Program-made: the position numbers and the translations under genes
Notes under the pieces: model-generated
Database searches by the model: none
What the model saw: the letters and a program-made list of their open reading frames with translations, nothing else
Told to the model about the DNA's origin: nothing
NCBI GenBank assembly: GCA_937139155.1
Contig: CAKZPI010000034.1
Location: 124,001-188,000, forward strand
Reading direction: 5' to 3'
Length of the DNA: 64,000 nucleotides
From: an uncultured Flavobacteriales bacterium
Lineage (GTDB): Bacteria; Bacteroidota; Bacteroidia; Flavobacteriales; JBLHRE01
Shown here: positions 61,156 through 64,000 of the stretch, piece after piece
How the letters are laid out: every line of letters begins with the position of its first letter
How positions within the stretch are numbered: the first letter of the stretch is position 1

Positions 61156-62630
61156 CTATACCCGAATTTTTGTGCTCTTATTTTTCGTTTCACCCCACTC
61201 CATATTTCATCCTTTGTAACATGGAGTAAAACAATTAAAGCCAGGAAATAAACAACACCCCCTAGGCCTAAGGAAACCCAATTGGAAAAATCTGTATAAT
61301 ATTTCAATCCCCACACCAATACTAAGGGCAACGCATTTAAAATGGCATATCCGTATACCGATTTCCATTGATCTCTTATGGGAACATTGATTATTCTTCT
61401 TAAGTCCAGACTTAACCAGACAAAATTCAAAACTACTATTATGAGGAGTAAAATGAGCAGCCATTCCGCCTTAAACATTGTTTTACCCACGGTTAAAACA
61501 ATTGAAAACGCACAAATTTTAATGGCAGAAAAAATAATATTTCGCTTCAAAGTTAACCTCGGAAAACCAAGAGCATTAAGAGCATATATTCTATATGCAT
61601 TTAAACTATAAAACATACCTATAAGTATGGCATATTGAAAAAACACAATAGTACCTTCCCATTTATACCCGTAAAGGCAAAGTATTAGCAAGTCGGATAA
61701 AATAAACAAGGCCGAGTAAAAAGAAATGGAGCAGAAAGAGATTAAGCGGTTATTTTTCTGAAAAAAATCGACAAACTCACTTGGTTTTGTCTGGAGGCGA
61801 GACATTATAGGAAAAAAGCTTCGAGTTAAAATACTGGTTATCTGTTTGGCAGGTAATTGCCCGAGGTTTTTACCCTTTTCATAAAACCCAAGCGTTGTTG
61901 GATTAACCAGTTTAACAACAATAATAGTGTCAACCTTTTGAACAATTTGATCAACCATATTGCTGTAAAATATTTTCCCGCTAAAGCTCCAGATTGCCTT
62001 GAAGCTTGCTCGGCTAAAAGCCATGCTAGGTATCCATTTGCCTTGTACCCAATATAGCGTCATTGAAATACTTGATGAACCAATTGAAGCGAAAACAAGT
62101 GCCCAAACACCGTAACCTGATAAAGCTAAAAAAACACCTAAACCTGCTGCTCCTAATTGACCAATCATTTGAGCAATTGCCCTTTCTTTAATTCGAATTT
62201 CCCTGTTCATGATTTCCATAGGAACAATAGAAAGTGATTGAATCAGTGGATTAATGGAAAGCACTTGAATGATTCGAATTAGTCTTGGCTCCTCATAAAA
62301 TCCTGACAATGGCTTTGCAAGGCAGTAAAGGCTTATCATTGCCAATAGGCCAATACCAATATTGTAAAAGAAAACAGTTGATAAATCGATTTGCGAAATT
62401 TCCTTCTTTTGAACCAACCCTGACCCTGTCCCTGCATTAACAATTAAAGCAAAAAGGGAAGTGAATACGGTTACCATTGCGATTAAACCAAAGTCCCTTG
62501 GATCCAACAAGCGTGCAAGGACAACCCCAACAATAAACGAAACAAAGAAATTGGAGAAGGACAATACACTATTCCACTTAATTGAATAGTTCGTTTTTGA
62601 TGTATAAAACTTAGTGCTTTTATTATCCAA
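61152..62630 (-). CDS. Wzx-like polysaccharide flippase (MOP superfamily)
   Basis: The 492-residue polytopic protein has about 14 membrane segments. The N-terminus (SVLSFSNFFVSFIVGVVLAR) followed by LLDPRDFGLIAMVTVF is the classical Polysacc_synt/WzxC-like opening. It would flip the lipid-linked repeat to the periplasm for the Wzy-like enzyme. It overlaps the downstream glycosyltransferase gene by 4 nt. Confidence 0.92.
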   Translation of the reverse strand: MDNKSTKFYTSKTNYSIKWNSVLSFSNFFVSFIVGVVLARLLDPRDFGLIAMVTVFTSLFALIVNAGTGSGLVQKKEISQIDLSTVFFYNIGIGLLAMISLYCLAKPLSGFYEEPRLIRIIQVLSINPLIQSLSIVPMEIMNREIRIKERAIAQMIGQLGAAGLGVFLALSGYGVWALVFASIGSSSISMTLYWVQGKWIPSMAFSRASFKAIWSFSGKIFYSNMVDQIVQKVDTIIVVKLVNPTTLGFYEKGKNLGQLPAKQITSILTRSFFPIMSRLQTKPSEFVDFFQKNNRLISFCSISFYSALFILSDLLILCLYGYKWEGTIVFFQYAILIGMFYSLNAYRIYALNALGFPRLTLKRNIIFSAIKICAFSIVLTVGKTMFKAEWLLILLLIIVVLNFVWLSLDLRRIINVPIRDQWKSVYGYAILNALPLVLVWGLKYYTDFSNWVSLGLGGVVYFLALIVLLHVTKDEIWSGVKRKIRAQKFGYR

Positions 62631-62635
62631 TGAGA

Positions 62636-63580
62636 CTAGGTCTTGTCTAAGTTTTTATTCAACCGACCAAAATTCACGGCCATAAATTCCTCGCAACTTT
62701 GCATAGCATCCCAGGTCGCTCCTCCAATGTGAGGGGTGATGATTACATTTTCCCCATTGGTTGCGGCGCGCCATAATGGGCTTTTTTGGAAATTCTCAAG
62801 TTCGGAACCAATCACATCTGTGGCTAAACCAGCGACTTTGTCACCCAATGCTTTTGATATGGCTTCTTCATTCCAAACCTTACCCCGGGAGGTATTGATC
62901 AAAAACACCCCATTTTTCATTTGACTTATTTCCTTTTCTCCAATCATATATTCCGTTTCTTCATTCAAATGAACATGCATGGAGATGATATCCGCTGTTT
63001 CCAATAAGGTATCGAGGTCAAGCTTATTGGCACCTGGATAGGTGTCAACATACGGGTCATAAAAAACAACCTGAGCGTCAAATGCCTCAGCATATGAACT
63101 GACTTTTTGCCCCGTCCTTCCCATACCAATTATCCCGATGGTCTTGTCCTTTATTTGAAACCCTCTAAACGGATCGCGGTTCCATTTTCCATTTAGTACA
63201 TCTTGAGTCGCTGCCGGTATATTGCGGAGTAAGGCCATGATTAGTGCCCAGGTATGTTCTGCTGTGGAGGGTATGGTTTTTAAAAATGATGTATGGGGGC
63301 GAAGAGATACCAATTGGACATTTCTTTGAACCATTGCTTCTTCATCCAAATGGTCATGACCAGTAGTTGCTGACACGACATGGGTTAGATCCGGAAACTT
63401 ATCCAGTACCTTGGCATCTACCTTTTGCTTTAAGCGGACAATTAAAATAGTTACCCCTTCAAATAGGGTAGCCGCATTAATTTCCTCCCAGCTACCTTCC
63501 CGGTATGCAAAGCCTTTATTCTTCCATTTATCGATGGCTTTAACACTGTAACCGTATGGCTCTGCATTATAAACCCTCAT
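62636..63580 (-). CDS. D-isomer 2-hydroxyacid dehydrogenase 2
   Basis: The 314-residue protein has NAD-binding IGIIGMGRTGQKVSSYAE, and the catalytic Arg (INTSRGKVWNEE), Glu (DVIGSELENF) and His (TPHIGGAT). It is clearly distinct in sequence from the paralogue at 56350. It overlaps the adjacent cytidylyltransferase by 4 nt, so each dehydrogenase is coupled to a cytidylyltransferase. Confidence 0.9.
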   Translation of the reverse strand: MRVYNAEPYGYSVKAIDKWKNKGFAYREGSWEEINAATLFEGVTILIVRLKQKVDAKVLDKFPDLTHVVSATTGHDHLDEEAMVQRNVQLVSLRPHTSFLKTIPSTAEHTWALIMALLRNIPAATQDVLNGKWNRDPFRGFQIKDKTIGIIGMGRTGQKVSSYAEAFDAQVVFYDPYVDTYPGANKLDLDTLLETADIISMHVHLNEETEYMIGEKEISQMKNGVFLINTSRGKVWNEEAISKALGDKVAGLATDVIGSELENFQKSPLWRAATNGENVIITPHIGGATWDAMQSCEEFMAVNFGRLNKNLDKT

Positions 63581-64000
63581 TTTAACTCTCCATTTTTCCA
63601 GGCTTTTATCAAAACTTCAGCAATCAACAAATCTCTGGGTTCATCAATGTTTAACAAGTAGGCAGAAGGCATTTTGAGGGGCAAGGCAGGTTTGACCATA
63701 ATTTGTCCCGTTTCCTTAAATGCTTTTGTTCTCACCAGGTATATCGCCCCATTTCGGTAGAGGGCCGGGGGTATTTCTTGCCTACGTGTTTTTTCAAATT
63801 CAGGCAAAATTGAATGCATGCCATCTTCCTTTTCCCAATACATCCGAGCAGGGTGGATATCGTCCATGGCTGTGACCGAAATAACAGAATTTGCCTCGGA
63901 TTTTTTTTCCAATTTTCGGATGGAGTCAATTACGTGTTTTGGATCACGAATAGGTGAGGTTGGCTGAAGCAATAGGATTAGGTCTGAGGGGTACTTCTCT
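63577..64000 (-). CDS. NeuA-like cytidylyltransferase 2 (5' end beyond window)
   Basis: About 141 residues are visible, open to the window edge. The conserved LILLLQPTSPIRDP is the middle of a CMP-sugar synthetase, so the N-terminal CTP-binding part lies outside. The TTG at 63972 is therefore an internal Leu, not a start. Late strand PSAYLLNIDEPRDLLIAEV matches the metal-binding end of the family. It shares little sequence with the cytidylyltransferase at 57305. Confidence 0.88.
   Translation of the reverse strand, partial: EKYPSDLILLLQPTSPIRDPKHVIDSIRKLEKKSEANSVISVTAMDDIHPARMYWEKEDGMHSILPEFEKTRRQEIPPALYRNGAIYLVRTKAFKETGQIMVKPALPLKMPSAYLLNIDEPRDLLIAEVLIKAWKNGELK

Noticed and set aside
63577..63972. 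Complete short gene starting at TTG 63972
   Set aside because: The frame continues upstream through LILLLQPTSPIR, the conserved middle of cytidylyltransferases, so the gene is cut by the window edge.
42444..64000. Recently inserted prophage or integrative element using tRNA-Gly
   Set aside because: No integrase, phage structural, conjugation or transposase gene is found; the contents are ordinary surface-polysaccharide genes.

Overview
The window looks like chromosome from a free-living Bacteroidota (Flavobacteriia, Cytophagia or a related class). Support for this: Bacteroidota-type promoters (TTG or TTTG, 17-19 bases, TAnnTTTG), a GLPGLI-family protein beside a TonB-receptor-like barrel, a DUF2795 protein, GldL/GldM-like motor proteins, and an mreBCD-mrdA-rodA cluster directly behind purH. 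All calls rest on reading the sequence and remembered family motifs; no search was run.

Layout. 1-17.5 kb (minus strand) is mostly housekeeping: secA (cut by the window start), a DUF2795 protein, a PduO-type cobalamin adenosyltransferase, a MacB/LolD-type ABC ATPase, a methyltransferase, a lipoprotein and an outer-membrane protein, a Uup-type ABC-F ATPase, a large outer-membrane receptor-like barrel with its GLPGLI partner, a GAF-domain protein, mfd and a PAS histidine kinase. 17.7-19.4 kb (plus) holds an unrecognised secreted protein. 19.42-20.37 kb is a gene-free mosaic of heptamer and octamer microsatellites inside a repeated unit of about 125 bp. 20.4-27.4 kb (minus) is rodA, mrdA, mreD, mreC, mreB and purH. 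27.5-30.2 kb (plus) holds a lone MacB-type permease, a MarR regulator, a nitroreductase and a 78-residue protein ended by a strong terminator.

30.4-36.3 kb (plus) is the first unusual block. It has five tightly packed genes: a bitopic coiled-coil protein, a GldL-like motor protein with the expected membrane glutamate, two different GldM-like proteins, and a beta-helix plus outer-membrane-barrel protein. gldK and gldN are absent. I read it as a divergent GldLM-type proton-driven envelope machine.

36.3-64 kb is a surface-polysaccharide locus. A plus-strand part holds a WbpM/PglF-like dehydratase, a PIG-L deacetylase and a WbpB/WlbA-like oxidoreductase. A long minus-strand run (42.6-64 kb) holds a WecA/WbpL-like initiating transferase, several glycosyltransferases, an AsnB-like amidotransferase, a glucuronyl C5-epimerase-like protein, two GNAT/FemAB-like proteins, a PaaK-like adenylating enzyme, Wzy- and Wzx-like proteins, and a module of cytidylyltransferases, 2-hydroxyacid dehydrogenases, a GAPDH homologue and a HAD phosphatase. 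Together these suggest a Wzx/Wzy-dependent glycan with modified uronic acids and a CMP-activated acidic component.

Between the two polysaccharide parts (40.0-42.4 kb, plus) lies the second unusual block. A 32-codon gene, too short for ordinary gene finding, encodes a peptide with the lasso-peptide leader pattern YxxPxLxxxGxxxxxT and an Asp at core position 8. It is followed by an asparagine-synthase-like cyclase lacking the amidotransferase half and by a lasso-cluster-type nucleotidyltransferase. No B1 (leader-binding) or B2 (protease) gene is visible nearby. A tRNA-Gly(TCC) lies just after it on the opposite strand.
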